NCBI GenBank assembly: GCA_017560855.1
Contig: JAFZEB010000174.1
Coordinates: forward strand, 1-6,616
Direction: 5' to 3'
Length of the DNA: 6,616 bases
From: Ruminiclostridium sp.
Lineage (GTDB): Bacteria > Bacillota > Clostridia > Oscillospirales > Oscillospiraceae
Shown here: piece by piece, positions 5,118 through 6,616 of the stretch
Layout: each line of letters opens with the position of its first letter
Numbering within the stretch: position 1 is the stretch's first letter
The notes under the pieces: model-generated
The model's database searches: none
Told to the model about the DNA's origin: nothing
The model's input: the letters and a program-made list of their open reading frames with translations, nothing else
Program-made: the position numbers and the translations under genes

Positions 5118-6446
5118 ATGTCCAAACCTCTCGTCGCCATCGTGGGCCGCCCCAACGTGGGTAAGTCCATGCTGTTTAACAAGCTGGTAGGCCGTCGGAT
5201 CTCTATCGTGGAGGACACCCCCGGCGTTACCCGCGACCGCCTCTATGCTGAGTGCGAATGGTGCGGCCGCACCTTCGATATCGTGGATACTGGCGGTATC
5301 GAACCCGGCACGACCACCGAGATCCTGGCCTTCATGCGCAAGCAGGCCGAGATCGCCATTTCCCACGCCAACGTCATCGTCTTTGTCTGTGACATCAAGA
5401 CCGGCCTCACCGCCGCCGACCAGGACGTGGCCAATATGCTTCTGCGGGCCAGAAAGCCCGTCATCCTGGCTGTCAACAAAATGGACCAGGTGGGCATGAC
5501 CAACCCCGATATTTACGAGTTCTACAACCTGGGCCTGGGCGATCCCATCGCCGTCTCTGCCGTCCACGGCCATGGTACCGGTGATCTGCTGGATGCCTGC
5601 CTGGAGCACTTCCCCGAGGAGGAGGAGCTGGAAGAGGAGCCCGATGTGGTGAAGGTTGCCGTCATCGGCAAGCCCAACGTGGGTAAGTCCTCCCTCATCA
5701 ACCGGATCCTGGGGGAGGAGCGTGTCATTGTCTCCAACATGGCAGGTACCACCCGTGATGCGGTGGACAGCTACTTTGAGAACGAAGATGGTAAGTTCGT
5801 CTTCATTGACACCGCCGGTATGCGTAAGAAGTCCAAGGTCCACGATGAGATCGAAAAGTTCTCTGTCCTTCGTGCTGCCATGGCCATTGAGCGTGCCGAC
5901 GTCTGTCTCATCATGATCGACGCCAACGAGGGTGTGACCGAACAGGACACCAAGGTGGCCGGTATGGCCCACGATGCCGGCAAGGCCTGCATCATCGTGG
6001 TCAACAAGTGGGACGCCATCGAGAAGGACGACAAGACCATGGATAAGATGCGGGCAAAGATCCGACAGGACCTGGCCTACATGACCTATGCCCCCATTGT
6101 CTTTATTTCTGCTATGACCGGTCAGCGTGTGCCTCGCCTGTTCCAGCTCATCAAGTACGTGGACGAGCAGGCATCCACCCGTATCACCACCGGTATGCTG
6201 AACTCCCTGCTGGCCGATGCCACCGCTCGTGTCCAGCCTCCCTCCGACAAGGGCCGCCGCCTGAAGATTTTCTATATGACCCAGGCAAGCACCCGTCCCC
6301 CTCACTTCGTCTGCTTCTGCAACGAGGCCCAGCTCTTCCACTTCTCTTACCAGCGCTATATTGAGAACCAGATCCGCAATACCTTCGGTCTGGAGGGTAC
6401 CCCCATCCGCCTGACCGTCCGTCAGAGAGGGGACAAGGAGGACTGA
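5118..6446 (+). CDS. der: Ribosome biogenesis GTPase Der (EngA)
   Basis: This 442-residue essential GTPase helps mature the 50S ribosomal subunit. Two GTPase domains lie in tandem. Domain 1 has GRPNVGKS (10-17), DTPGVTRDR (33-41), DTGG (57-60), NKMD (120-123) and SA at 147-148. An acidic linker follows (about 167-174). Domain 2 has GKPNVGKS (184-191), the switch I Thr-Thr-Arg-Asp (211-214), DTAG (231-234), NKWD (296-299) and SAMTG (331-335). A C-terminal KH-like RNA-binding domain (about 350-440) contains YIENQIRNTFGLEGTPIRL. Length and motif order match the family and all GTP-binding residues are present. The start has AAGGAGG (5101-5107), 10 nt upstream. plsY follows 3 bases after the stop, so they are coupled; der next to plsY is a common Firmicutes arrangement. 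Confidence 0.97.
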   Translation: MSKPLVAIVGRPNVGKSMLFNKLVGRRISIVEDTPGVTRDRLYAECEWCGRTFDIVDTGGIEPGTTTEILAFMRKQAEIAISHANVIVFVCDIKTGLTAADQDVANMLLRARKPVILAVNKMDQVGMTNPDIYEFYNLGLGDPIAVSAVHGHGTGDLLDACLEHFPEEEELEEEPDVVKVAVIGKPNVGKSSLINRILGEERVIVSNMAGTTRDAVDSYFENEDGKFVFIDTAGMRKKSKVHDEIEKFSVLRAAMAIERADVCLIMIDANEGVTEQDTKVAGMAHDAGKACIIVVNKWDAIEKDDKTMDKMRAKIRQDLAYMTYAPIVFISAMTGQRVPRLFQLIKYVDEQASTRITTGMLNSLLADATARVQPPSDKGRRLKIFYMTQASTRPPHFVCFCNEAQLFHFSYQRYIENQIRNTFGLEGTPIRLTVRQRGDKED

Positions 6447-6449
6447 TCC

Positions 6450-6616
6450 ATGACGGAGTTTTTCTTCCGCATTGCGGCCATTGCTGCGGTATCCTACTTC
6501 CTGGGCTGCTTCAATGGCGCGGTCATTGTCTCCAAGTATATTCTGCGGGATGATGTCCGCAGCCATGGCAGCGGCAACGCAGGTCTCACCAACTTTTACC
6601 GGACCTTTGGCGGCCC
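6450..6616 (+). CDS. plsY: Acyl-phosphate glycerol-3-phosphate acyltransferase PlsY, N-terminal fragment
   Basis: The first 55 residues are visible; the gene continues beyond the window. PlsY is a membrane enzyme that transfers an acyl group from acyl-phosphate to glycerol-3-phosphate, the first step of phospholipid synthesis in most Gram-positives. A first membrane helix (about residues 4-30) is followed by the first conserved motif, VRSHGSGNAGLTNFYRTFGG (36-55), which corresponds to the Ser-Gly-Ser-Gly-Asn-x-Gly-x-Thr-Asn signature of the family, here with His in place of the first Gly. The ATG at 6450 has AAGGAGG (6435-6441) inside the end of der, 8 nt upstream, which couples its translation to der. 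Confidence 0.93.
   Translation, partial: MTEFFFRIAAIAAVSYFLGCFNGAVIVSKYILRDDVRSHGSGNAGLTNFYRTFGG

Noticed and set aside
5163..5174. Met after the first Der P-loop Ser (GKSM instead of GKST)
   Set aside because: All GTP-binding motifs are intact, and to my knowledge Met at this position is common in clostridial Der proteins, so it is not treated as an anomaly.
5082..6566. A 494-codon open frame on the minus strand, longer than der itself
   Set aside because: It is exactly antisense to der and the start of plsY, has no ribosome binding site, and its residue composition (His, Gly, Val, Asp, Leu) is typical of an antisense shadow of a GC-rich gene. der on the other strand has all family motifs.

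Overview
The window looks like chromosomal DNA of an anaerobic Firmicute, most likely a Clostridia member close to the Oscillospiraceae (Flavonifractor/Lawsonibacter type). This is inferred from the GC-rich third codon positions, strong GGAGG ribosome binding sites on most genes, SigA-type promoters, and the neighbour pairs yceD-rpmF and DUF512-der-plsY. No species can be named from the sequence alone.

Left part, minus strand (1-1701): the start of a polyamine-type ABC transporter operon, potA followed by the first codons of potB, joined by an ATGA overlap. Upstream of potA lies a gene-free stretch of about 450 bases that is not empty. It holds a near-consensus promoter (1635-1663), about 360 nt of RNA rich in hairpins, and an intrinsic terminator (1255-1297) whose U-tract directly touches the potA ribosome binding site. 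No room is left for another promoter after the terminator, so potAB expression should require read-through. A leader segment at 1401-1414 can pair with the first arm of the terminator and so could act as an antiterminator. This has the layout of a riboswitch or attenuator, and I recognise no known class in it. It is the most interesting item in the window.

Centre (1702-3706): an RluA-family pseudouridine synthase on the minus strand is divergent from yceD (DUF177) and rpmF (ribosomal protein L32) on the plus strand. The two promoters lie within about 80 bp of each other. The yceD-rpmF unit ends at an intrinsic terminator whose T-tract is also the left arm of a long perfect palindrome (3661-3706).

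Right part, plus strand (3758-6616): a PDZ/radical SAM/DUF512 protein, the double-GTPase ribosome assembly factor Der, and the start of plsY (acyl-phosphate glycerol-3-phosphate acyltransferase). der and plsY are only 3 bases apart. Apart from the transporter, the genes are housekeeping functions in ribosome/RNA maturation and membrane lipid synthesis. Nothing points to a mobile element, CRISPR array, or rRNA or tRNA gene.
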